Source: JAIVJG01 sp964236735
GTDB taxonomy: Bacteria; Acidobacteriota; Blastocatellia; Pyrinomonadales; Pyrinomonadaceae
Direction: 5' to 3'
Length of the DNA: 64,000 bases
Assembly (NCBI GenBank): GCA_964236735.1
Contig: CAXSFM010000005.1
Location: forward strand, 186,001 to 250,000
The translations under genes and the position numbers were made by a program. Of this stretch, positions 44,426-54,174 are shown piece by piece. The notes under the pieces are model-generated. The model had not been told where the DNA came from. It saw only the letters and a program-made list of their open reading frames with translations, and searched no databases. The stretch's first letter is position 1; the number at the start of each line of letters is the position of its first letter.

Positions 44426-47400
44426 ATGAAACGGCCAGTACATTCTCTACGCAACAAGCGCTGTTGGATGATGCTGCTGCTGGCGCTGCTCTTGACGGTT
44501 TTCCCGGACAGCACGCACTCCGAACAACTTCCCGTTAAGACTTACACCACCGCAGACGGTCTGGGCAGCAGTTACATCAGCAACCTGATGCGCGACTCGC
44601 ATGGCTTCATGTGGTTCTGCACGCGCGATGGCTTGACCCGCTTCGACGGTTCACGCTTCATCACTTATCAAGTCGGCGACCGCAACGCGCCGCCCGGCAT
44701 CGAGCAGATTCTCGAAACCCGCAAAGGGATTTACTGGATCGCCACCACCGGCGGATTGTACCGCTTCGACCCGCACGTTCCCGTCACTAATAATGCCCGC
44801 AACGCAACCCGCCCGACGCTGAACGCTGAATTGATGAGCGAGCAACGCGGCTCGCTCTACGAAGACAGTCGCGGCAATCTGTGGTCGGGTGGCGACGCGC
44901 TTTATCAACTTGAGGAAAGGGACGGAAAAATTTCGGCGCACAAGATCGAATTGAATCTGCCTCTCAATCCGGCTGTTCAATTCATCCTGATGGAGATCAG
45001 TGAAGGACGGGATGGGAGCTTGTGGCTGGTCACGTCTTGGGGGGTGGTGCGTCGTTTGCCGGACGGGCGCGAAATCTTTTACAGCGTCGGAAACTCGCGC
45101 CCGGAAATTTTGAATTCCATAATTGAAGACCGCGCCGGTCGAATCTGGATCGCTCAGGCGACCGCCATCTACATCCTCAAGCCTGAGCCGCTCCCGCAAC
45201 TTTCACATCTCGGCGCTCTGACCGTGTACAGAATGAGCGATATAGCGCAGACGCGCTCGCGTCAGCAAGCGCGTGTGCCGGAACTGCCGGGTGAAATTTA
45301 CAAGTATGCTGACAGGGAGGTGTTCGGTGAAATCTCCGCCAAGTTTTTTTGCGAGACGGCTGACGGCCACGTCTGGATTTCCGTCGGCGACGGGGTGGTT
45401 GAATTCGACGGGCAGACGTTCATGACGCATACCAGCGCGCAGGGCTTGCTGAAAAACAGCGGGGTGATGGCCGAAGACACGAGCGGCAATCTCTGGGTGG
45501 GCGGTTTTACCGGGTTGCTGCGGCTTGACCGGCATGGTCTGACGACCTTTAACGCTGCCGACGAATTAAAAAACTTTATCGTTCTGGCGCTTGGCGAGAG
45601 TCCCGACGGCAAGCTCTACGTCGGAGTCAACGAATTTACCCTGAGCCAATTTGACGGGCACAGCTTTCAAATCACTCGCCCGCCGTTGCCGCCGGACGCG
45701 ACGGGCATCTGGCTGTCACCGCCGGTCTTTCAGGATCGCGCGGGCGAGTGGTGGTTTCTGACGAATAAAAAGCTCTACCGCTTCGCCGCCACGCAGGACT
45801 TCAAAGCGCTGGCACGCGCGCGCCCGCGTGCCGTCTATACGAGCCGCGACGGCCTGAAGGCCGACCAGATTTTTTGCATCTTCGAGGACTCGAAGCATGA
45901 TCTGTGGATTAGCGTGCGCGGCCCCGACTCCGCACTCAAGGGACTGTCGAGATGGACGCGCGCCACGGAAAAGTTCGAGACCTTCTCCGAAGCTGAAGGC
46001 TTTCCTTCGGCGAAGGCCGCTTCCGCCTTCGCCGAAGACCGCGAAGGCAATCTCTGGTTCGGTTTTTACAACGGCGGTCTGGCGCGTTACGCGCGCGGGC
46101 GCTTCACGGAATTTACCACCAACGACGGCGTGCCGGACGGGGTCGTCACGGCTTTGCATGTGGACAGGCAGGGCAGATTGTGGATGGCTACGGCGCTCAA
46201 TGGTCTGAGCCACGTTGATGATACAACCGCCGCCTATCCAAGCTTTATCAGCTACACGACCGACAACGGACTCGCCAGCAATAACGTGCGCTCGCTGACG
46301 GAAGACGTGTACGGCAATATCTACGCGGCTACGGCGCGCGGCGTTGACCGGATTTCGCCCGACGCGACGCGCGTGCGGCCTTATTCCGTCGAAGATGGTC
46401 TGGCCGGTGATTTCGTCAACCTCTCCTTCCGCGACCATGCAGGCACGCTCTGGTTCGGCACGCCGAACGGCCTGTCGCGGCTCGTGCCCGAAGCGGGCGG
46501 CGAGACGAGCGCGCCGCCGGTGTGGTTGAACGCGCTGCGCGTGGCGGGCGAGAGCCGCCCGCTTCCCGAACTCGGCAGCGCGGAGATTTCCGGCCTCGAT
46601 CTCTCGCCGGCGCAGAACAATTTGCAGATAGATTTCTTCGGTATTGATTTCGGCGAGGGCGAAGCTTTGCGCTACCAGTACATGCTCGAAGGCGCGGACA
46701 GGGATTGGAGCGCGCCGACCGTCGAGCGCGCGGTCAACTACGCGCAACTCGCGCCGGGAAAATATCGCTTTCTGGTGCGCGCGTTGAACGCCGACGGCGT
46801 CGCCAGCCGGACACCGGCACAAGTCGTGTTCACGATTCGTTCTCCCATCTGGCAACGCTGGTGGTTTATCGCGCTCGTATTTGTAGCTCTGGCGGGAGTG
46901 GCTTACGCGCTGTTCCGATACCGTCTGGCGCAACTCTTAAAGATCGAGCGCGTCCGCACGCGCATCGCCACGGACTTGCACGACGACATCGGCGCGAGCC
47001 TGTCGCGCGTGGCTATATTGAGCGAGGTCGTCAAACTCCAGACTGACGGCGAGGGCGGGCAGTCCGCGCCGCTCCTCACAGAGATTGCGGATTCGGCGCG
47101 CGGGCTCGTTGACTCGATGAGCGACATCGTCTGGTCAATTGACCCCAAGCGCGACGATTTGCACAACGTCGTGGTGCGCGTCCGGCAGTTCGCCTCGGAC
47201 GTGCTGGAAGCGCGCGGCATCGAGTGGGACTTTCGCGTCGCACCGGAGGTCGAGAAGTTGAAGCTCGACCCGGAGCAGCGCCGACACCTCTACCTGATCT
47301 TCAAAGAGGGCATCAATAACGTCGTGCGGCACGCTGGCCAAGTGTCGTCGGTCGTGCTTTCAATCGAGTTGGCGGGAGGTCAACTCGTCGGCGAGATCAA

Positions 47401-47575
47401 AGACGACGGGCAGGGCTTCCAGCCGAAGCCTGCGGGCGAGCCGCAGACGAACGGGCGCGGCGGCAACGGCCTGCCGAACATGCGCGCACGCGCCGAAGAG
47501 GTCGGCGGGCGTCTCGACATCGAATCGTCCCCCGGCGCGGGCACGCGGCTCGTGCTCCGCGTGCCGGTGAAATAA
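44426..47575 (+). CDS. Propeller-type sensor histidine kinase
   Basis: A membrane histidine kinase of the two-component-regulator-propeller type (1049 residues). The N-terminal signal or anchor is about 10-32. Residues about 38-690 are repeated propeller blades with motifs such as SYISNLMRDSHGFMWFCTRD, DSRGNLWSGG and DREGNLWFGF. A Y_Y_Y domain follows at about 700-775. A membrane helix lies near 812-830 (FIALVFVALAGVAYALF). The HisKA_3 box has phospho-acceptor H852 in ATDLHDDIGASLSR. The ATPase domain (about 940-1045) has GNGLPNMRARAEEVGGR. The response regulator follows by 88 bases. Confidence 0.94.
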   Translation: MKRPVHSLRNKRCWMMLLLALLLTVFPDSTHSEQLPVKTYTTADGLGSSYISNLMRDSHGFMWFCTRDGLTRFDGSRFITYQVGDRNAPPGIEQILETRKGIYWIATTGGLYRFDPHVPVTNNARNATRPTLNAELMSEQRGSLYEDSRGNLWSGGDALYQLEERDGKISAHKIELNLPLNPAVQFILMEISEGRDGSLWLVTSWGVVRRLPDGREIFYSVGNSRPEILNSIIEDRAGRIWIAQATAIYILKPEPLPQLSHLGALTVYRMSDIAQTRSRQQARVPELPGEIYKYADREVFGEISAKFFCETADGHVWISVGDGVVEFDGQTFMTHTSAQGLLKNSGVMAEDTSGNLWVGGFTGLLRLDRHGLTTFNAADELKNFIVLALGESPDGKLYVGVNEFTLSQFDGHSFQITRPPLPPDATGIWLSPPVFQDRAGEWWFLTNKKLYRFAATQDFKALARARPRAVYTSRDGLKADQIFCIFEDSKHDLWISVRGPDSALKGLSRWTRATEKFETFSEAEGFPSAKAASAFAEDREGNLWFGFYNGGLARYARGRFTEFTTNDGVPDGVVTALHVDRQGRLWMATALNGLSHVDDTTAAYPSFISYTTDNGLASNNVRSLTEDVYGNIYAATARGVDRISPDATRVRPYSVEDGLAGDFVNLSFRDHAGTLWFGTPNGLSRLVPEAGGETSAPPVWLNALRVAGESRPLPELGSAEISGLDLSPAQNNLQIDFFGIDFGEGEALRYQYMLEGADRDWSAPTVERAVNYAQLAPGKYRFLVRALNADGVASRTPAQVVFTIRSPIWQRWWFIALVFVALAGVAYALFRYRLAQLLKIERVRTRIATDLHDDIGASLSRVAILSEVVKLQTDGEGGQSAPLLTEIADSARGLVDSMSDIVWSIDPKRDDLHNVVVRVRQFASDVLEARGIEWDFRVAPEVEKLKLDPEQRRHLYLIFKEGINNVVRHAGQVSSVVLSIELAGGQLVGEIKDDGQGFQPKPAGEPQTNGRGGNGLPNMRARAEEVGGRLDIESSPGAGTRLVLRVPVK

Positions 47576-47663
47576 AAATTGAGCGCGGGCGCATGAACAT
47601 GCTCTGCCGCGAGAATCGCGAATGGGTTAGGATGCTCGGCGTCGGAAAGGAAGGGGACAGCAA

Positions 47664-48317
47664 ATGGAAACAACAGAAACGCTCCGCATCGCCATCGTCG
47701 AGGACGACGCGGGATTCCGCCGTGGGCTTGAGACGCTGATTAACTTCACGCCGGGCTATTCGTGCGTCGGCACGTTCTATTCGGTCGAGAACGCTTTGCA
47801 CTTGATGGGCGCGGACACGGCGGACGTGCTGCTCGTTGACATCAACTTGCAGGGGGGGATGCCGGGCAGCGAGGGCGTCAAGCTGCTGCGCGAAAAGTCG
47901 CCCGCGACGCAGGTGCTGATGCTCACCTCGCTCGCCGAAGAGGAGAAGGTTTTCCAGTCCATCTGCAACGGCGCGTGCGGTTACATGCTCAAGAAGTCGC
48001 GGCCTGACGAGCTTCTCAAAGCCATCCGCGAGGCGCACGACGGCGGCGCGCCCATGTCGCCTGAGATCGCACGCAAAGTCATCACGCACTTTCAGCGTTT
48101 CCAGCCGCCCGAAGAACTTGACGGCGATTTGACCCCACAGGAAATCCGCCTCCTGCAACTGCTCTCCGACGGCTTCAGCTACCAGAAGTCGGGCGAGCAA
48201 ATGAACATCAGCATCAATACCGTCCGCAACTACATCCGCAGCATCTACGAAAAGCTTCACGTCAACACGAAGTCCGAGGCCGTCGGCAAGGCGCTGCGCC
48301 ATCGCCTGATCGGCTAA
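47664..48317 (+). CDS. NarL/FixJ-type response regulator
   Basis: A DNA-binding response regulator of 217 residues. The receiver domain has acidic residues D14/D15, phospho-acceptor D59 in VLLVDINLQ, and K110 in GYMLKKS. Residues about 148-212 form a LuxR-type helix-turn-helix (LTPQEIRLLQLLSDGFSYQK, INTVRNYIRSIYEKLHV). GGAAGGGGAC lies before the ATG. It is the partner of the upstream kinase. Its targets may include the exoprotein gene just downstream, but no operator is identified. Confidence 0.95.
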   Translation: METTETLRIAIVEDDAGFRRGLETLINFTPGYSCVGTFYSVENALHLMGADTADVLLVDINLQGGMPGSEGVKLLREKSPATQVLMLTSLAEEEKVFQSICNGACGYMLKKSRPDELLKAIREAHDGGAPMSPEIARKVITHFQRFQPPEELDGDLTPQEIRLLQLLSDGFSYQKSGEQMNISINTVRNYIRSIYEKLHVNTKSEAVGKALRHRLIG

Positions 48318-48350
48318 AGACGACTACATCTAGCTTGCCGGGCTGACGGG

Positions 48351-48379
48351 AGGCGGGGATTTGCCCCCGCCTTTTTTTT
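48351..48379 (+). terminator. Rho-independent terminator
   Basis: GGCGGGG pairs with CCCCGCC around a short loop, followed by eight T residues. It closes the kinase/regulator pair. Confidence 0.93.
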
Positions 48380-48544
48380 CGTGTAGCCGCGACCACGCGA
48401 AATCCCTCAACCCCCGCCCTGAAGCCTCCCGAAAAAACGCATAAACATGCTCTGCCGCGCTGCCGGGAACGGGACTAAGTTGACGAGCGTCGCAGCAGTC
48501 AATCGCGACTGAAGTCGGAATCTAACGAAGAACGGAGACCTGCC

Positions 48545-51430
48545 ATGAGAAGCACACAGATAAAGAGCATGAGGTTCAAACGTCGCATCGCAACGCTGAT
48601 GGCGCTCGTCGCCCTGATGAGTTCGATCATTCTGCCCGCGCAGCCTTCGCAAATGTCAGCGCACGCGAACAGCGCCAATGCGTTGGGCGCGGTAGGGGCG
48701 GCTCCAACAGACCCGGCGGCGGCGCAAACGCGGGCGCAGGAAGCCTACGGGAAGATGCCCATTCAGTTCGAGGCCAATCAAGGCCAGACGGACGCGCGCG
48801 TCAACTTCATCACGCACGCGAGCGGTGCGACAGTTTTCCTGACGGCGACCGAGGCGGTCTTCGTCCTCTCCGCGCCGGACGAAACGGCAACCCGCGCTGC
48901 CGTGGAGAGTCCTGAAGGCTTGAGCCAGCGCGAAGTGGCCCCGACGCGACGCAAAAAACACGCGCTGCGGATGAAAATCGAGGGAGCGAGCAGTGCGCCG
49001 CAGGTCGAGGGGCTGGATAAGCTGCCCGGTATCGTCAACTATCTCACCGGCAACGACCCGGCAAACTGGCACACCGACATCCCGACCTTCGGGCGCGTGC
49101 ATTACGCGGGCGTCTATGAGGGCGTTAATCTGGTCTATTACGGCAACCAGCAGCAGTTGGAGTACGATTTTGTGGTCGCGCCGGGTGCGGATTACAACCA
49201 GATCGCGCTCAACTTTGAGGGCGCGAACGCTCTGACCGTGGACGCAGGCGGCGACCTGTTGATCGAGACCTCTCTGGGGACAATTCGGCAGCACAGGCCG
49301 TCGGTTTATCAAGAGGTGAACGGCGAGCGCAGGGAGATCGGGAGCGCATACTCGCTCACAGGCGCAGGCCGCGTCGGGTTTGCGGTTGGCGAGTATGACG
49401 CGCAGAGGCCGCTTATCATTGATCCGGTGCTGGCCTATTCCACTTACCTCGGCGGCAATAGCTTTAACTCTGGCCGCGCCATCGCGGTGGATGCGGTGGG
49501 CAACGCTTACGTGACGGGCGATAACAACTCGAACGACTTCCCCACCACCTCCGGCGCCTTCGACACCACCAACAACAGTGGCCTTGACGCCTTCGTGACG
49601 AAGCTCAACACCACAGGCACGGGGCGGTTCTATTCGACCTATCTCGGCGGCAGCGGCAGTGACACTGGCAGCGCCATCGCCGTGGACTCAGCCGGCAACG
49701 CTTACGTGGCGGGCCACAACGACACCTCGCCCAACTTCCCGACGACGCCGGACGCCTTCGACACTACCCAAAATCCTGACGATGACGCCTTTGTGACAAA
49801 GTTCAGCACCACAGGCACAGCACTCGTCTATTCGACCTACCTCGGCGGCAGCGGCTTTGACGATAGCAACGGCATCGCGGTGGACTCGGCCAGAAACATT
49901 TACGTGACGGGCTTCACCGACTCGGTCAACTTCCCGACCACGCCCGACGCTTTCCAGACACTGAACGTTCAGCGTTCTGCCGCCTACATCACCAAGATCG
50001 GCGATTACTCCGTCAGCGGGCGCGTCATTGACTCCTCCGGCAACGGCATCGCGGGCGTCACCGTCACTCTGAGCGGTTCAAACTCCGCCATCACCACGAC
50101 GGACGCCGGCGGCTACTTCAGCTTCCTCAACACCACCCTCGGCGGCAGCTACACGGTGACCTCTTTCAAATCAGGCTTCACCTTCGCTCCAGAAAGCATC
50201 TCCACCAGCAATTTTGCCGCGAATCAGGAACTCCTCTTCATCGGTTCGTCCAACACGCCGACGCCGACGCCGACACCGACGCCGGTGCCGACGCCCGGCC
50301 AGACACTCGTGAAATTCGAGTTCGACCAGTACATCGCGGCGGAGGATTGCGGCGGCCTCGACATCGCCGTCACTCGCACCGGGGATACGACGGGCGCGCT
50401 CACCGTTGACTTTGCCACTGCCGACGGCGCTGCCAGACAGAAGAGTGACTACGGGATGATGCTCGGCACGCTCAACTTCGCCCCCGGCGAGACACGCAAA
50501 ACCGTCACCCTGCTCATCACCGAAGATGCCTTCAATGAAGGCGACGAGAGTTTCACGCTCAACCTCTTCAATCTCGTCGGCACGGGCACGCTCGCGGAGC
50601 CGGGCCGCGCCACCATCATCATCGCCGACGACGACCCGTCGGGAACCACCGTCAATCCGATTGACGACACGCAGGTCTTTGTCTGCCAGCACTATCACGA
50701 CTTTCTCAATCGTGAACCCGATGCCGCCGGTCTGCTCTTCTGGACTAACAATATCGAATCCTGCGGAGCGAACGCATCATGCCGCGAGGCCAGACGCATT
50801 GACACGTCCGCCGCGTTCTTCCTGTCAATAGAATTTCAGACGACGGGCTTTTATGCGATCCGTTTGCAGCGAACTGCTTTCGGCAAGCGTTCAGATATGG
50901 CGGCGACGCGCATGGCTTATCAAGACCTTGTCCGCGACACGCGCCAACTCGGCGAGGGTGTGATCGTCGGTCAGGCCGGAGCCGATGCGCGAATAGAACA
51001 GAACAAACAGGCTTACGCCACGCAAGTGGTCACCAGCGCTCAGTTCGTCGCGCGCTTTCCGACATCGCAGACGGCTGCACAGTATGTTGACGCGCTCTAC
51101 GCTTCGGCACAGGTGACGCCGACGGCCAGCGAACGGACTGATGCCCTTACCGCCTTCGGCGGAGGCGGAACTGCCGGGCGGGTGGCAGCCCTGCGGAAGG
51201 TGGGCGAGTCGCAGGCAATCGTCAATGCCGAACTCAACCCGGCCTTCGTGCTGCTGCAATATCACGGCTATCTGCGTCGCAATCCGACTGACCTCCCGGA
51301 CACGAACGACACGGGCTACCAGTTCTGGCTGGCGAAGCTGAACGAGTTCAGCGGCGACCATCGCAAAGCCGAATTGGTCAAGGCCTTCCTCGTCTCGATG
51401 GAGTACCGCTCGCGCTTCGGGCAGCCGTAA
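48545..51430 (+). CDS. Secreted multi-domain protein: SBBP propeller, Calx-beta, DUF4214
   Basis: A 961-residue exoprotein with a long basic signal region (residues 1-45). Domains in order: SBBP beta-propeller (about 70-480; repeats with YSTYLGGSG and IAVDSAGNAYVAG), a carboxypeptidase-regulatory-like domain (VSGRVIDSSGNGIAGVTVTL, about 485-560), a Pro-Thr linker of PTPTPTPTP type near 570, a Calx-beta domain (about 590-690, ADDDPSGT end), then DUF4214-type repeats (FVCQHYHDFLNREPDAAGL, then LQYHGYLRRNPTD). DUF4214 often occurs in secreted surface or S-layer-associated proteins. Adhesion or matrix assembly is the likely role. A terminator follows. Confidence 0.9.
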   Translation: MRSTQIKSMRFKRRIATLMALVALMSSIILPAQPSQMSAHANSANALGAVGAAPTDPAAAQTRAQEAYGKMPIQFEANQGQTDARVNFITHASGATVFLTATEAVFVLSAPDETATRAAVESPEGLSQREVAPTRRKKHALRMKIEGASSAPQVEGLDKLPGIVNYLTGNDPANWHTDIPTFGRVHYAGVYEGVNLVYYGNQQQLEYDFVVAPGADYNQIALNFEGANALTVDAGGDLLIETSLGTIRQHRPSVYQEVNGERREIGSAYSLTGAGRVGFAVGEYDAQRPLIIDPVLAYSTYLGGNSFNSGRAIAVDAVGNAYVTGDNNSNDFPTTSGAFDTTNNSGLDAFVTKLNTTGTGRFYSTYLGGSGSDTGSAIAVDSAGNAYVAGHNDTSPNFPTTPDAFDTTQNPDDDAFVTKFSTTGTALVYSTYLGGSGFDDSNGIAVDSARNIYVTGFTDSVNFPTTPDAFQTLNVQRSAAYITKIGDYSVSGRVIDSSGNGIAGVTVTLSGSNSAITTTDAGGYFSFLNTTLGGSYTVTSFKSGFTFAPESISTSNFAANQELLFIGSSNTPTPTPTPTPVPTPGQTLVKFEFDQYIAAEDCGGLDIAVTRTGDTTGALTVDFATADGAARQKSDYGMMLGTLNFAPGETRKTVTLLITEDAFNEGDESFTLNLFNLVGTGTLAEPGRATIIIADDDPSGTTVNPIDDTQVFVCQHYHDFLNREPDAAGLLFWTNNIESCGANASCREARRIDTSAAFFLSIEFQTTGFYAIRLQRTAFGKRSDMAATRMAYQDLVRDTRQLGEGVIVGQAGADARIEQNKQAYATQVVTSAQFVARFPTSQTAAQYVDALYASAQVTPTASERTDALTAFGGGGTAGRVAALRKVGESQAIVNAELNPAFVLLQYHGYLRRNPTDLPDTNDTGYQFWLAKLNEFSGDHRKAELVKAFLVSMEYRSRFGQP

Positions 51431-51507
51431 GGCAGAAGCTAATGAGCCATGGGGCTAGGCAGAGAGGGGCAACCGCACTGTCGTCACAGTACTCCAACAA
51501 CTCGCCA

Positions 51508-51556
51508 GAAAAGCAGAAGGCAGCCGAGCATCCAACCGGCTGCCTTCTGCTTTTCT
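51508..51556 (+). terminator. Rho-independent terminator after the DUF4214 gene
   Basis: GAAAAGCAGAAGGCAGCC pairs with GGCTGCCTTCTGCTTTTC, with T-rich sequence on the plus strand. Confidence 0.88.
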
Positions 51557-52134
51557 GTTTTGACTCGCGCGAGCTTTACACCGTCAAGAATTTTTATTGA
51601 CATCCTATATCGTTCAGAGTAGCGTGGCGTCACTTGTTCGGAGCACACAGATTTCCTCGCCCGGATAGGTGACTTCCACGAGCCGGGGATGGTTTCTAAG
51701 GAGCGTTCGCGCTCAACTCACGCAATAACTTTTTTCAGCTTTCATCAAGGCATCTTGAACGCCGCGTTTCCTGAAATCTCAAAAAACATTTCTCGACTCG
51801 CGTTTGAATCGCGCCGCCGCCAAAGCACACTTTGTCAACGAGAACTGATTTTCGTTTGCGCTGTGATGCGGGCGTCGCAAGTTTGAAAAACGGGCGATTA
51901 CTTTTTCACGTCAGGAACGGTTGCAGCCATCCACCCCGACAAACCGTTCTTGATTCCGCAAGCACCGTCGAATGAGTTGAAGGACAGGTTTGGGAAGTCT
52001 CGTCACAAGAGCCTTCTGTTCTTCACTCACAACACACACCGTCAACAAATTCCTGCCGATTCGAGAGTCTGACGTTCGACCGTTGTGTGTTGAAGAGAGC
52101 CGCCACCCCGGAACTCAAAAAGAGGAGAAGGAAG
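51557..52134. other. Gene-free, lower-GC stretch
   Basis: About 580 bases that are noticeably more AT-rich than the coding regions. A CAACACACAC/GTGTGTTG pair lies near 52030-52090. No frame, tRNA or clean terminator is seen. Presumably it holds the promoter of the cytochrome-like gene. Confidence 0.4.
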
Positions 52135-53562
52135 ATGAATAACGTGAAGAATAGAGTCAAGCTACTCGTCCTGGCGTGTTGCGTTGCCTGTGTCGCAATG
52201 ATGGCCTCCAGCCAGTCTGCGAAGCAGCGCACCAACAACAACGCGCCCAACGCGAAACCACCCGCCGCACAAAAACTGTTACCCAGATTCCCGGATTTCG
52301 GGCATCTGCCGTTGCCGAGCGAATACCAGAGCCGCATCTTCAAGTTGAGCCAGGACTTTCCGAAGACCAGGCCGAGAGTTGAGCCGGCGGTGCAGAAAAT
52401 TCTGGCGATTGACTACACGAAGGACTGGAAGCATTACATGCAGGCCGTGCGCGATTACATCTACGAGGGCAACATCGAAGAGGACGGCGTCGCCAATGAT
52501 TTTTATCTCGAAGACAACAAAGTCCGCACTTGGTATCACGTCCCTTGGCAACACTACGGGCCGTTCGGACGCGAAGGCATTCACGGGCTGACGAAAGAGG
52601 GGCCGGTCAATCCTTACGTCCTCGGCCCGACGCAACCCGACCAGTGGCAGACCTACGCCGTCGGATTCTATAACCCGATGGGCGGATACATGATCGGGCG
52701 GACATGGGCTGACTCGAACAATCCGAGCGTCGAAGTGATGCAAAGCGAGGGCTTCCCCGTCGGCACCGTCGTCGGCAAAGTTTTGTTCACGACCGCGCCC
52801 GTCTCCGAAGCGCCTTTCCTCAGCAACCCCATCGAGTGGCTGGCCTACACGACACCGAGTTTCGGGGAGGCTGACAAGCGCGTGATGAACACCGTCCGCT
52901 TCATTCAAATGGACATCATGGTGCGCGACCCGCGCGCCGACGCGACCGGCGGCTGGGTGTTCGGCACGTTCGTTTATAACGGGACGCTGGCGAATCCGAA
53001 TCTGTGGAACAACGTCGTGCCCGTCGGTTTGATGTGGGGCAACGACCCGACCGTCAAGAGCCATTCCGAGTCGAACCCGAAGCCGACGAAGACGCTCATC
53101 AATCCAGACCTCAAGCACACGATCATCAACACTTCGGCTGATCTGCCGCCGATGCATCTCGGTTGGGGCTTGCGTCTGAACGGCCCCGTGGACAACACGA
53201 TGTCATCTTGCATGTCGTGCCATTCGACCGCGCAGTTCCCGGCGATCTCTCCAATCCTGCCGTTCTTCGCGTCGAAAGACGGGAAGCCCTTGACGCCGAA
53301 CGACCCCGAATGGATGCGCTGGTTTAGAGACGTGCAGTGCGCCACGCCGTTTGATCAACAGGCGACCTCGACGGACTACTCGCTCCAGTTAGCCGCGAGC
53401 ATCCAGAACTTTTTGGCGGCGCAGTCGGCGGCCACTGAAGGACTGTACAACGTGCAATATTGGAACGGCCTGCCCGTCAAACAAATCTACGGCCAGCGCG
53501 GCGTCGAGCCGGGACAGCAAGTGCCCGACCAGCGCGCCACACCGAAACAGCCGAAGAACTAA
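52135..53562 (+). CDS. Exported protein with one cytochrome c-type heme motif
   Basis: ATG 52135 follows AGGAGAAGGAAG; the longer frame is rejected. Residues 1-27 are a signal peptide. The mature protein has one CXXCH heme site, C359-M-S-C362-H363 (SSCMSCHS), near its C-terminus, preceded by a large region of unrecognised fold (YHVPWQHYGPFGREGIHGL, TYAVGFYNPMGGYMIGRTW). Single-heme proteins of this size often donate electrons to an oxidase or dehydrogenase. No close relative is recognised by eye. The next gene is 24 bases downstream, so the two are probably cotranscribed. Confidence 0.72.
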   Translation: MNNVKNRVKLLVLACCVACVAMMASSQSAKQRTNNNAPNAKPPAAQKLLPRFPDFGHLPLPSEYQSRIFKLSQDFPKTRPRVEPAVQKILAIDYTKDWKHYMQAVRDYIYEGNIEEDGVANDFYLEDNKVRTWYHVPWQHYGPFGREGIHGLTKEGPVNPYVLGPTQPDQWQTYAVGFYNPMGGYMIGRTWADSNNPSVEVMQSEGFPVGTVVGKVLFTTAPVSEAPFLSNPIEWLAYTTPSFGEADKRVMNTVRFIQMDIMVRDPRADATGGWVFGTFVYNGTLANPNLWNNVVPVGLMWGNDPTVKSHSESNPKPTKTLINPDLKHTIINTSADLPPMHLGWGLRLNGPVDNTMSSCMSCHSTAQFPAISPILPFFASKDGKPLTPNDPEWMRWFRDVQCATPFDQQATSTDYSLQLAASIQNFLAAQSAATEGLYNVQYWNGLPVKQIYGQRGVEPGQQVPDQRATPKQPKN

Positions 53563-53586
53563 ACCACCACCGAGAGGAGAAAAAAC

Positions 53587-53988
53587 ATGTCGCAAGTTTC
53601 CGATTACAACAAGTCGCAGGCGGTCAAGTTCTTCGAGCAGGTCTTCAACCATCAGAACTACGATCTGGTCGCCGTCATGCTGAGTCCCGATTACAAGTAC
53701 AACGGCCATGCCACCTCTGCGCCTGACACGGTCGCGTGGGCGAAGGGCTTGCACCAGAAATTCCCAGACCTGCATTTCACCATCGAGGCCATTCTCGGCG
53801 AGGATGAGAAAGTCGCTCTGCGCTGGCGGATGACCGGAACCGATCAGGCTTCTGGCACGAAGGGCTACATCATGGGCACGAACATCATGGTCTTCGTCAA
53901 CGGGCAAGCTCTGACGAACGATCAGGGCGGCGGGACGGACTTCGTGCCGACGCCCGCGACGCCGCCACCAACGCCACCGGCGAGTTAG
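53587..53988 (+). CDS. SnoaL-like cyclase-fold protein
   Basis: A 133-residue protein of the SnoaL/NTF2-like fold (AVKFFEQVFNHQNYDLVAVM, HQKFPDLHFTIEAILGEDE, VALRWRMTGTDQ). GAGGAG precedes ATG 53587. It has no signal peptide and a Pro/Thr-rich tail after residue 115. Members range from polyketide cyclases to ligand-binding proteins; here the neighbours (cytochrome-like protein, phosphoesterase) do not decide the role. Confidence 0.8.
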   Translation: MSQVSDYNKSQAVKFFEQVFNHQNYDLVAVMLSPDYKYNGHATSAPDTVAWAKGLHQKFPDLHFTIEAILGEDEKVALRWRMTGTDQASGTKGYIMGTNIMVFVNGQALTNDQGGGTDFVPTPATPPPTPPAS

Positions 53989-53996
53989 TTTCACGC

Positions 53997-54103
53997 GAAG
54001 AGACGCGGCGCGTATCCATGCAGTCGCTTCGGCGAATGCGCCGGCGAAATATTTCAAAGTTCGATGTTGAAATGTTTCGCCGGGAAAGTCGTCGCGTCTC
54101 TTC
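53997..54103. repeat. Nested palindrome between SnoaL and phosphoesterase genes
   Basis: An outer stem pairs GAAGAGACGCG (53997-54007) with CGCGTCTCTTC (54093-54103). An inner stem pairs CGGCGAAATATTTCAA (54042-54057) with TTGAAATGTTTCGCCG (54067-54082) with two mismatched pairs. It is not a heptad repeat, and there is no T-run. Confidence 0.75.
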
Positions 54104-54174
54104 AACGTCTGCACATTAACCTTCCAACACGCAGATTCCCAAAAACCACCCGACGAATTTAAGGAGACATCTCT

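Noticed and set aside
45716..46933. A 405-codon minus-strand frame opposite the histidine kinase
   Set aside because: No domain, Arg/Ala-biased composition, and it is antisense to the propeller and Y_Y_Y regions of the kinase.
50255..50302. The Pro-Thr tract in the DUF4214 exoprotein as a phase-variable repeat
   Set aside because: The unit is 6 nt, so a change in copy number keeps the reading frame and cannot switch the gene off; it is a normal extracellular linker.
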